This document shows positions 1 to 8,619 of a DNA stretch of 64,000 nucleotides, in pieces. Under the pieces are notes generated by a model, which searched no databases, was not told the DNA's origin, and saw only the letters and a list, made by a program, of their open reading frames with translations. The number at the start of each line of letters is the position of its first letter. Position 1 is the first letter of the stretch. Source of the DNA: JAFEDN01 sp963832945 (GTDB lineage Bacteria; Pseudomonadota; Gammaproteobacteria; Coxiellales; Coxiellaceae); contig CAWHVV010000006.1 of assembly GCA_963832945.1 (NCBI GenBank), positions 434,001-498,000 of the forward strand, written 5' to 3'. The position numbers and the translations under genes are program-made.

Positions 1-3000
1 ATAGATGACCTGTTGATTGGAGCATTTGGTTATCCTAGCAGTAATTCTATAGGTCGCAGCTATGTGGTGTTTGGCGGGCCTCAAGTTGGTAATAGTGGGA
101 TATTTAATCTTTCCAGCCTCAGAGGTACTAATGGTTTTAAACTGGATGGGGAAAATAGCCATGATTGGAGTGGGCGTGCTGTTAGTATTGCTGGAGATAT
201 CAATGGGGATGGATATGATGATTTGATTATCAGTGCTCCTCAGTATAAAAGTGCTCAAGGTCGCAGTTACCTGGTGTTTGGTGGACAGGGAGTTGGCAGT
301 GGCGGAGTCTTTAATCTTTCCAGTCTAGTGGGTTCTAATGGTTTTAAACTTGATGGCGAAAACAGCAATGATCATAGTAGCCGTGCCATCAGCATTGCTG
401 GGGATATCAATGGCGATGGGCATGATGATCTCATTATTGGAGCCGCTGGCTACCCAGCAGGCATTTATAAAGGCCGTAGCTATGTAGTGTTTGGTGAGTC
501 TAATGTGGGTAGTAAAGAGGAATTCTCACTTGCCAGTCTAAATGGTTCTAACGGTTTTAAACTAGATGGTGAAAATAATAACGATCATAGTGGCGTTTCT
601 GCCAGTGGAGTGGGAGATGTCAATGGTGATGGACATGCTGATTTGATCATTGGAGCTCCGTTCTATCTGGGAAATAGTGACAAAGGTCGTAGTTACCTGA
701 TCTTTGGTGGGCAGGGAATAGGTAGCGATGGAATATTCAGTCTTTCTATTCTTAACGGTGTCAATGGCTTTAAACTAGACGGTGAAAATAATGGTGATTA
801 CAACGGATACTCGGTTTGTGTAGCCGGAGATATCAATGGTGATGGATACAGTGATCTGATCATTGGGGCTTATGGTTATAACAACACTAAAGGTCGTAGC
901 TATGTGGTATTTGGCGGTTCAAAAGTTGGTGATGGTGGAGTTATCGCCCTCTCAGATCTTAATGGCGCCAACGGCTTTAAATTGGATGGCGAAAATAAAG
1001 TTGATTCGAGCGGTTATTCAGTCAGTATAGCTGGAGATATTAATGGAGATGGGTTTAAAGATATCATTATCGGAGCTTGGGGGTATCCAGAAGGCAGTAA
1101 TAAAGGCCGCAGCTATGTAGTATTTGGTGGTCCTAATGTAGGTGAAAATGGTTTGATAGCGTTAGCGGATCTCAATGGCGTCAATGGTTTTAAACTGGAT
1201 GGTGAAAATAATAATGATAATAGTGGTATAGTGGTCGGTACTGCCGGGGACATTAATGGCGATTTCATAGACGATTTGATAATTGGGGCTGATGGTTATC
1301 CCTATGGTAGTCTTAAAGGTCGCTGCTATGTAGTATTTGGTGATGTCCCGCCGATTTTAGTAAATAATACTTTAGCATTGTATCCAGGTGGAACTGTTCT
1401 TTTAACTAACGACCACCTTGCTGCTTATGACTTAAATCATGATAATGCTACTTTGCGTTTTTTCATTACAGATATTCAAAATGGTCAATTTGAGGATATT
1501 GGTAATCACCTCATAATCACTAATTTTACTCAACAAGAAATTTCGTCAGATAATATTCAATTTATACATGACGGGAGTTTAACGGCGCCGAGTTTTAATG
1601 TGAGTGTTCATAGCACAGGGATTGCATGGACTGGCCCCAGCCCGACTAATATTTCTTTTATTCCACTAATTCTTATCGACAATCAGCTATCCATCAATCA
1701 AGGTCAAACTCTCATCTTAACCAGCAATAATTTACAAGCGATATATGCAGGTCAAGTGGATAGCAGTCTGAAATTTGTCATCAGTGATCTACAATACGGG
1801 CATTTTGAATTAATGGACTCGCCTGGACAGGCCATTTTGCTTTTCAAGCAACAAGATATTAGTGATCAACATGTGCTATTTATTCACGACAACTCTGTTA
1901 CAGCCCCATTATATCAAGTGGCTGTCAGTAATGGCCAAATAATCACTTCGCCTCAACTAGCACAGATTGATTTTGATGCTGTACCGATTTTGCTAAATAA
2001 TTCTCTGGTCATTAATCAGGGAGAAACGGTTTATTTAACTTCGGATTTTCTCAGCGCAACGCATCCCGGTGGAGATGACAAGGTATTGTTATTTAATATC
2101 AGCTCAGTTATGCACGGAAAATTTAGCTTTACAACTTTTCCCAATAACACTATTTTTAGTTGTTATCAGCAAAATATCACTGATCAACTCATTCAATTTA
2201 GCCATGATAATTCAACACAGGCTCCAAGTTATTCGGTCAGTGTCAGCGATGGCCGGATTACTCTGCCACCGATTGCCGCAAAAATTGATTTTGATGTCTT
2301 TCCGATTTTGCGAACCAATCAGTTAGTAATCATTCAAGGAGAAACAGTCATATTAACTGCAGATAACTTGCAAGCCACTCGTTGGGATAATGTAGATAGC
2401 AATTTGAGTTTTATTATTAATGACTGTCAACATGGTCAATTTCAATGGATAACATCACCCAATGTGTCCATTACTTTTTTTCAGCAACAAAATATCACTG
2501 ATCATCTTATCCAATTCGCTCACGATAATTCGGTATTCGCTCCGGCTTATCAAGTCATAGTCAGTGACGGCAGATTATCCACTACTCCATCATGCAGTTT
2601 AGTTGATTTCGAGATACCTCCGATATTAGTGAGCAATCAATTGACTATCAGCCAAGACCAAACGATTATTTTGAACACTAGTAATTTATTATCAACGCAA
2701 AATAGCACTGCAAAACCTGGTCTAATTTTTGTGATCATCAATGTGAAGAATGGAGATTTCATAGTTGCCGATACTTATAGAATTTTCAGTAGTAATCTCA
2801 CATTTACACAGCAACAGATAGTGGATCAACAGGTTCGATTTTCACAGCAAGGTTCGGGAAAACCGGATTATCAGGTCTTGGTGACCGATGGCTGGATTAC
2901 TTTACCACCTGTATCGGCCAACGTGACTTTTTATGTGAAACCGGTGTTAACCCAAAACCAATTTTTGGTGAGCGCTGGCCAATCGATTATATTGACCAGT

Positions 3001-4527
3001 TCTAATTTAGCGGCTACTTTGGCCGGAGAAATAGCAGAGGATTTACAGTTTTTAGTGTCATCAGTGAGTCAAGGTCATTTTGAGAAGCACAGTAATCCGG
3101 GGATTGGTATTCAATCTTTTTCTCAAACAGACGTGATGCAGCAAAACATTCAATTTGTCGCGAATAACAGCACACAAACGCCGGATTGCCGGCTTAAAGT
3201 TTGGGACAGCAGTACTGATTTAGCCAGTGATATCCAGGAAAGCAGCATTATATTAGTCACCAACAATGATTTCCCGATTAATCAGGGAGAAACATTTGTC
3301 TTAACTGAAAACGCTTTAAAAGCGTCAAGTAATCGCGGTCATGATGAACAGATTACCTTCACTCCTCTCGTCGGCACGGTGCAACATGGTCATTTTGCTT
3401 TAGCGGCGACACCCAGTTATGTCCTCAACAGTTTTCAACAAAGTCAAATCTACTCCCACGATATTGTCTTTGTACCGGATGGTTCCGCTCAACCGCCTAG
3501 CGCTTATTTAACGGTGATGGATGGATCAACCGGCGTCAATACGGGTACGCTCAATTGCCAGGTGAATTTTGATACGTCGCCGGTATTGCAGCATGCCTAT
3601 TTGAAAACCAGTACCAGTGAAGTGATTAAAATGACAGATGTCAATTTAAAAGCGGCAAGTGATTTTGTTGCTTCCGGCAAATTGATCTTTGAAATTAACG
3701 CTATGAAACACGGCTATTTTTCCGATAATAACGACTGGAATATCGAGTTAAGTAATTTTACTCAACAACAAATTACGGATAATCAAATTGTTTTTATCAC
3801 CGATCACTCAGGAGAAGCTCCGGAATTTCAGGTATCGGTATGGGATGGCCGTCTACATTGTAAAGATTGTCCACAACCGGCAGAGGTGGTGTTTGATACC
3901 AGCAATTCGTCCAATTCCAGTCTATCGGACGTGCTTAAAAACGCCATCATCGGCGCGGTAGCCAGTGGCGTGGTGGGATTATTGTTTTTCGCCTTAAAAT
4001 ATAAACATTCGTTAGGTTTGCAGCGCAATGCCAGGCCAACGATAGACGGTGAAGAAAAAGAGACTTATCCCGATACGTTATTGCTACCAATTGCCCGCGA
4101 GATATTTTCCAGAATTAAAATTACCGGTTGTTTAGGTTATATTGGCAAACGCGATTATAATGAGTACATCGGTGCAGTCAGTACAATTGTCGCCGCCCTG
4201 GAAACCAGGAGAATCATCCAGCCGGATCATTGGAATTCTCTTCCTAGACCGCAAAAACAAAAGATCATTGACGCCATTGCCACGCATACTAAAGAATTAG
4301 TGGGCAATAATCGCTGTTGTTTGATGCGCACATTTACCAGTTTTTATCGAGCGGAAGCCACACCGAGGATGATTCGCAATCAAGCCGAAGCGATCGCCGG
4401 TGCGGTACAAGAGACTTTATCAGATCGAGCTGAAGCTAAAAGCTCACGCAGGCGCAGCAGCGTGCGCTTAACCAGCGCCAGCAGCAGCCTGAATCAATCG
4501 CAGATGCAGACGCCGTTGCTGAGTTAG
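1..4527 (+). CDS. Integrin-like FG-GAP propeller / CSPG-repeat membrane protein, 5' end outside window
   Basis: The reading frame is open from base 1 (IDDLLIGAFGYP), so the gene starts upstream. By comparison with its full-length paralogues only about 45 residues are missing. Visible are the end of one FG-GAP blade plus six complete blades (NGFKLDGEN...GDINGDGxxDLIIGA), giving seven, as in an integrin alpha propeller; the DxNxDGxxD loops are the usual calcium-binding type. Eight repeats of about 105 residues follow, of CSPG/cadherin_3 type (NQGQTVxLT...HGQFE...IQFxHDxSxxAPxYxVxVxDG). One transmembrane helix (about 3937-4010, IIGAVASGVVGLLFFAL) precedes a cytoplasmic tail of about 170 residues with the conserved NNRCC motif, ending QMQTPLLS. 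The next gene begins 36 bp downstream, so an operon is likely. The likely role, inferred from architecture only, is adhesion or receptor function. Confidence 0.85.
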   Translation: MDDLLIGAFGYPSSNSIGRSYVVFGGPQVGNSGIFNLSSLRGTNGFKLDGENSHDWSGRAVSIAGDINGDGYDDLIISAPQYKSAQGRSYLVFGGQGVGSGGVFNLSSLVGSNGFKLDGENSNDHSSRAISIAGDINGDGHDDLIIGAAGYPAGIYKGRSYVVFGESNVGSKEEFSLASLNGSNGFKLDGENNNDHSGVSASGVGDVNGDGHADLIIGAPFYLGNSDKGRSYLIFGGQGIGSDGIFSLSILNGVNGFKLDGENNGDYNGYSVCVAGDINGDGYSDLIIGAYGYNNTKGRSYVVFGGSKVGDGGVIALSDLNGANGFKLDGENKVDSSGYSVSIAGDINGDGFKDIIIGAWGYPEGSNKGRSYVVFGGPNVGENGLIALADLNGVNGFKLDGENNNDNSGIVVGTAGDINGDFIDDLIIGADGYPYGSLKGRCYVVFGDVPPILVNNTLALYPGGTVLLTNDHLAAYDLNHDNATLRFFITDIQNGQFEDIGNHLIITNFTQQEISSDNIQFIHDGSLTAPSFNVSVHSTGIAWTGPSPTNISFIPLILIDNQLSINQGQTLILTSNNLQAIYAGQVDSSLKFVISDLQYGHFELMDSPGQAILLFKQQDISDQHVLFIHDNSVTAPLYQVAVSNGQIITSPQLAQIDFDAVPILLNNSLVINQGETVYLTSDFLSATHPGGDDKVLLFNISSVMHGKFSFTTFPNNTIFSCYQQNITDQLIQFSHDNSTQAPSYSVSVSDGRITLPPIAAKIDFDVFPILRTNQLVIIQGETVILTADNLQATRWDNVDSNLSFIINDCQHGQFQWITSPNVSITFFQQQNITDHLIQFAHDNSVFAPAYQVIVSDGRLSTTPSCSLVDFEIPPILVSNQLTISQDQTIILNTSNLLSTQNSTAKPGLIFVIINVKNGDFIVADTYRIFSSNLTFTQQQIVDQQVRFSQQGSGKPDYQVLVTDGWITLPPVSANVTFYVKPVLTQNQFLVSAGQSIILTSSNLAATLAGEIAEDLQFLVSSVSQGHFEKHSNPGIGIQSFSQTDVMQQNIQFVANNSTQTPDCRLKVWDSSTDLASDIQESSIILVTNNDFPINQGETFVLTENALKASSNRGHDEQITFTPLVGTVQHGHFALAATPSYVLNSFQQSQIYSHDIVFVPDGSAQPPSAYLTVMDGSTGVNTGTLNCQVNFDTSPVLQHAYLKTSTSEVIKMTDVNLKAASDFVASGKLIFEINAMKHGYFSDNNDWNIELSNFTQQQITDNQIVFITDHSGEAPEFQVSVWDGRLHCKDCPQPAEVVFDTSNSSNSSLSDVLKNAIIGAVASGVVGLLFFALKYKHSLGLQRNARPTIDGEEKETYPDTLLLPIAREIFSRIKITGCLGYIGKRDYNEYIGAVSTIVAALETRRIIQPDHWNSLPRPQKQKIIDAIATHTKELVGNNRCCLMRTFTSFYRAEATPRMIRNQAEAIAGAVQETLSDRAEAKSSRRRSSVRLTSASSSLNQSQMQTPLLS

Positions 4528-4563
4528 AAGGTCTTTTAACATTTAACATCCAGGAGGTTTTTT

Positions 4564-5964
4564 ATGAAATATGTTTCCAGACAAAAATTATTAACCATGG
4601 CGCAAACCATTATTGAGCAGCGGGAATTTAAAATTCCAGAATCGTCTACTGATCCGCATCCATTGACTGCGGTTTCCTACATCGTGTTGATGAGCTTTGT
4701 GATGATGCAATTGATTGATTTACGGTCGCAAGGCGCTATTCCTAATAATTTGAGTACGGAAGAACAAAAAATCACTGAATTTTTGCTGAAAAAAAGCCAG
4801 TCTCCGGATCACGCCCAATATTTAAGAGTTTTTTTGCAAAAAATCCGCGCGCAGTTAATCCAGGTCACTCAAGCCTTTCATAGAGACCGCGTCCCTCAAG
4901 ATTATCCTGCTAAAAATAAGTTGATCGAGCTGTATGATTATTTGTTGCGAGATTCGCTGATACTGCATCCCACTTGTCGATTTTTTGCATCTAAAGAATT
5001 AATCCCTCTGCGACCGTTTGAATCCTTATTGGGTTTTCATTTTATTGAAATTGAGATTAAACAGTTGGTGGAAGTCAACGACGCGTTATCGCCGTATTTT
5101 CGCACTTTATTAGGCATTTGGCAGAAACCGGATGCATTAAAAACGCCGATGACAGTGGCCGGTTTGGCGGCGCAGCATATTGATTGGGGTGGCAGTTTAT
5201 CTTGGGCGGGACTGCCGAAATTATCGCTTCTGACACCGCCTTCCATCAAGACGTTTATATATAAACCCGAATATCAGGGCTTAGTGTTTTCTTTGGAATG
5301 CCGTGATTTTTTAACGCCTGAAGTCAAGCTCAGTACAGATGTAGCACAAGTCAAAAAAATGGCTATCCAACTGCTGGAGGCCCATGATAAATTACACACC
5401 GACTTATTAAAAGAACATGGTTTGACCCGGCAAGTGCAATCAGAGGAAAAAGAGCGCAGCGTCAGCTCAGAAGGAGAAAGCGAAGAAAAAGATATCACTT
5501 TAACGTTTGCCAAATCTTCAATCCATCAGATCGATGTGCTGGGAAATACGGACCTGGCGGCTGCCGTGGCGGCGATGGATTCGGCCCTGGATCATTATTT
5601 AAAAAAAGCAACCGGGCGCGTGTCTTTGGCGACCTTAGCCAGAAGAATCAAAGCATGGTATGAACGAACGCCCGAGAGCGTGTATTCTTTGTCAAACCAG
5701 ATTATGGGTGGAGTCATGACGATGATTGGATCCCGTTCTACTGCCGAATCAACCTCAGCGCCAGTTCCAAGACCCCTGTCTTCCAGTTCTGCATCCACCA
5801 GCAGCACAACAAGCAGTATGACCAGCTCGATCGTTCAGCGGCCCTTGACTCATTATTTGTCCCAGACTTTAGTCGGTGGAGACGCCAAAAAAGGCCAAAC
5901 GCCAACGGGCGTTTCGAATCAATCTAAAAAAACCAGTGACCCGGTGGGGTTAAAAACTAAATAA
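4564..5964 (+). CDS. Unrecognised array-associated protein, 466 aa (paralogue of 19641-21059)
   Basis: I do not recognise this family. The start has a perfect AGGAGG site 6 bp upstream. The protein is predicted to be soluble and mostly helical over residues 1-360 (for example LIELYDYLLRDSLILHPTCRFF and VAQVKKMAIQLLEAHDKLHTDLL), has an acidic Ser/Glu stretch near residue 300, and ends in a low-complexity Ser/Thr-rich tail and a basic C-terminus (VGLKTK). There is no signal peptide and no confident transmembrane helix. A close paralogue at 19641-21059 also sits directly before a propeller gene starting MKQGQFPAV. It is therefore a fixed companion of the propeller genes, perhaps a cytoplasmic adaptor or chaperone; that role is inferred from position only. 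Confidence 0.8.
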   Translation: MKYVSRQKLLTMAQTIIEQREFKIPESSTDPHPLTAVSYIVLMSFVMMQLIDLRSQGAIPNNLSTEEQKITEFLLKKSQSPDHAQYLRVFLQKIRAQLIQVTQAFHRDRVPQDYPAKNKLIELYDYLLRDSLILHPTCRFFASKELIPLRPFESLLGFHFIEIEIKQLVEVNDALSPYFRTLLGIWQKPDALKTPMTVAGLAAQHIDWGGSLSWAGLPKLSLLTPPSIKTFIYKPEYQGLVFSLECRDFLTPEVKLSTDVAQVKKMAIQLLEAHDKLHTDLLKEHGLTRQVQSEEKERSVSSEGESEEKDITLTFAKSSIHQIDVLGNTDLAAAVAAMDSALDHYLKKATGRVSLATLARRIKAWYERTPESVYSLSNQIMGGVMTMIGSRSTAESTSAPVPRPLSSSSASTSSTTSSMTSSIVQRPLTHYLSQTLVGGDAKKGQTPTGVSNQSKKTSDPVGLKTK

Positions 5965-6006
5965 TTGAATTATTTTACGTGAGTTGATTTTAGGAGGATT
6001 GTAAAA

Positions 6007-8499
6007 ATGAAACAAGGACAATTTCCGGCAGTCGTTTCGCTGTCCGGGATTAATAACCCAATAGGAATTAAATTATCGGGACTTTCTCCCGGTGATGCGA
6101 GTGGATTTGCCATCAGTGGAATAGGGGATATTAATCACGATGGGATTGATGATTTCGCTATAGGCGCACCACAAAACGGACCGTCACCCACGGGACGAGG
6201 AATAGTTTATATTGTTTTTGGGAATTCCAGCATCAGCCAGGATCTTGTTTCCCTTGATCAATTAAATGGTCATAATGGTTTTCAAATTCAGGGAGAGTCA
6301 CTGGGCGGCCAATTGGGTCGCACATTAAGCATGGCCGGAGATATGAATGGAGATCATATTGATGATCTATTAATTGGAGCGATTGGCACTGGACGTTCAG
6401 GGCGTTGCTATGTCTTATTCGGATCGCCGACTATAGGGAGTAAGGGTTCTTTCAATCTCACCGATCTGGATGGCCGGCAAGGTTTTAAAATCAACGGAGA
6501 GACGGAGGAGCAAATTTCAACCGGCATTTCGCTCAGCGGTGGATCTGATGTTAACAGTGACAGATATGCCGACATACTGATTGGTTCAGGGTATTCCGCG
6601 AATGGAAAATATCAATCTGGCCGCAGTTACCTGGTATTTGGCGGTCAAGATGTGGGGCGGGACGGAATACTCAATCTGACTGATTTAAATGGTAGCAACG
6701 GATTTAAATTGAATGGAGAAGCGAGAGGAGATATTAGCGGCAGCGCCGTGAGTATGATGGGAGATATCAACGGCGATGGAATGGATGATTTCATAATTGG
6801 AGCGGAGAATGCACTTTCTCAAGCAGGCCGTAGTTATATTTTATTTGGCAATAAAAATTTGAATCGAATCGGCGCAGAATTTAATTTGTCGGATTTAAAT
6901 GGAGTTAATGGTTTTAAATTAGATGGTGAAAATCAGGGTGACCGAAGCGGGGTTTCAGTCAGTGGAATCGGTGATATCAATCAGGATGGGTATTCAGACC
7001 TGATTATCGGCGCGCCTTTTGCGTCTTCCGGTAATGGTTACCAATCTGGTGTCAGTTATGTGGTATTTGGCGGCAATCAAATAGGTCAGGGTGGTGTCAT
7101 CCCACTCTCGAGTTTAAAAGGTCGCAATGGATTTAAAATAATCGGTAAAATGACAGGTGAAATCAGCGGTCTGAAGGTATCCGGCGCTGGAGATTTTAAC
7201 CGGGATGGTGTCGATGACTTTCTCATCAGTTCTCCGGTTGCTGGAGTGATACAACCACCATCCAGTTATACTTATTTGCTATTTGGATCTACTCACTTTG
7301 ACAATAATGGATTATTTTCATTGTCCAGTTTGAATGGAAGCAATGGTTTGATGTTTGTTGGAGAAACTTTGGGTGATAATAGTGGTTTTTCTTTAAGCGC
7401 CGCCGGAGATATCAACCAGGATGGTATAGCCGACATACTCATCGGCGCCCCACAGATGCATGGTAGTGGACAAATAGGTCGTAGTTATCTGATCTTCGGG
7501 GATAGTGCACCGGTATTGATAAAAAATGCTTTAAATATCGCTCAGAATGAAACAGTGGTATTGACTGGTGGTGACTTACAGGCTGAGGAAGAAGACTCCG
7601 CTTCGACGAAGGAAATTTGGTTCAATGTCAGTCAAATTCAACATGGCCGCTTTACGGCGACGAATAATATTGACATGGTATTTACTCGATTCAGTCAATC
7701 ACAAGTGAATAACGGCGCCGTGCAATTTATTCATGACGGCAGTGTGATGGCTCCCAGCTATCAGGTTTCTGCTGATCATAGCGGGCTGGGATTTTCTTTA
7801 CCAGAGACAGCCGCCATTGCTTTTAAAATAAAACCGGGTCAGATATCCGGCCTCAACGATACGATTCGTAACGCCATCATCGGCAGTGTGGTTAGCGGAG
7901 CATTCAGCTTGCTGTGTTTAGGATTGAAGTGGTGGATTTCACAAAAATTTGAGCGCCGCTTTTCAACGGCCATTTTATTAGAAAGCAAAGTGGAAAGACA
8001 GCAAACGGATTTTCACAATGAAATTTTGGGTCCCGTTGCTAAACGCATTTTACAAAGAATTAAAATTGGTGGATTTATGAATTACACGAGTGATCATACC
8101 CTGCATGAAGCGCTCAGTGCGATCAGCGAATTGATTTTTGAATTGGAGCGCCAGGGCGTTTCAGTTAATTTAAATCAATTGGACCCTGGGCAACAGCATC
8201 GTTTATTGGACACCATTGCCCGTCAAACCCGCGGAATATTAGTACCTGAAGTCAATTGCTGCGGCATCACTCGACTGACTGGTTTTTTTCGACCTGAAAT
8301 ATTACCTCATCAGATCGAGGAAAAAGCGGCTGAAATTGCGGCTGCGGTGAAATCCAGCCTGGGTGAGAATTTTTCAGAAGTGAGAACTATTAACCTGTCG
8401 GAACAAGTTTTATCATCCTCATCTCTCGCATTGTTAACTACCTCAAATCGAGGAACTTCTTCATCCACATCAGATGATTTGGAATTGAGCATCAATTGA
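6007..8499 (+). CDS. Short-stalk FG-GAP propeller membrane protein, 830 aa
   Basis: It starts at MKQGQFPAVVSL after a clear AGGAGG site. Seven FG-GAP blades fill residues of about 10-500 (GDINHDGIDDFAIGA, GDMNGDHIDDLLIGA and so on; the third blade is divergent). Only one CSPG/cadherin-like repeat follows (APVLIKNALNIAQNETVVLT...IQHGRF...VQFIHDGS). A transmembrane helix lies at about 7867-7935 (NAIIGSVVSGAFSLLCLGL). The cytoplasmic tail is the second version of the array tail domain: VAKRILQRIKIGG, LELERQGV-like helix, VPEVNCCGITRL, EEKAAEIAAAV, ending in a Ser-rich stretch. It is the shortest stalk in the array. The N-terminus has no hydrophobic signal sequence. It lies 42 bp after the 466-residue gene in the same direction. 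Confidence 0.85.
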   Translation: MKQGQFPAVVSLSGINNPIGIKLSGLSPGDASGFAISGIGDINHDGIDDFAIGAPQNGPSPTGRGIVYIVFGNSSISQDLVSLDQLNGHNGFQIQGESLGGQLGRTLSMAGDMNGDHIDDLLIGAIGTGRSGRCYVLFGSPTIGSKGSFNLTDLDGRQGFKINGETEEQISTGISLSGGSDVNSDRYADILIGSGYSANGKYQSGRSYLVFGGQDVGRDGILNLTDLNGSNGFKLNGEARGDISGSAVSMMGDINGDGMDDFIIGAENALSQAGRSYILFGNKNLNRIGAEFNLSDLNGVNGFKLDGENQGDRSGVSVSGIGDINQDGYSDLIIGAPFASSGNGYQSGVSYVVFGGNQIGQGGVIPLSSLKGRNGFKIIGKMTGEISGLKVSGAGDFNRDGVDDFLISSPVAGVIQPPSSYTYLLFGSTHFDNNGLFSLSSLNGSNGLMFVGETLGDNSGFSLSAAGDINQDGIADILIGAPQMHGSGQIGRSYLIFGDSAPVLIKNALNIAQNETVVLTGGDLQAEEEDSASTKEIWFNVSQIQHGRFTATNNIDMVFTRFSQSQVNNGAVQFIHDGSVMAPSYQVSADHSGLGFSLPETAAIAFKIKPGQISGLNDTIRNAIIGSVVSGAFSLLCLGLKWWISQKFERRFSTAILLESKVERQQTDFHNEILGPVAKRILQRIKIGGFMNYTSDHTLHEALSAISELIFELERQGVSVNLNQLDPGQQHRLLDTIARQTRGILVPEVNCCGITRLTGFFRPEILPHQIEEKAAEIAAAVKSSLGENFSEVRTINLSEQVLSSSSLALLTTSNRGTSSSTSDDLELSIN

Positions 8500-8619
8500 A
8501 TTCAACTATCATTAGGAGGAAATGGCGGTACACGAAGCGAGAGTTATTGATATTTAAATAGGATTTGAGGAGCGATAATTAAAATCGCGAAATTTTTAAC
8601 ACATGAAATGGAGGTTTTT

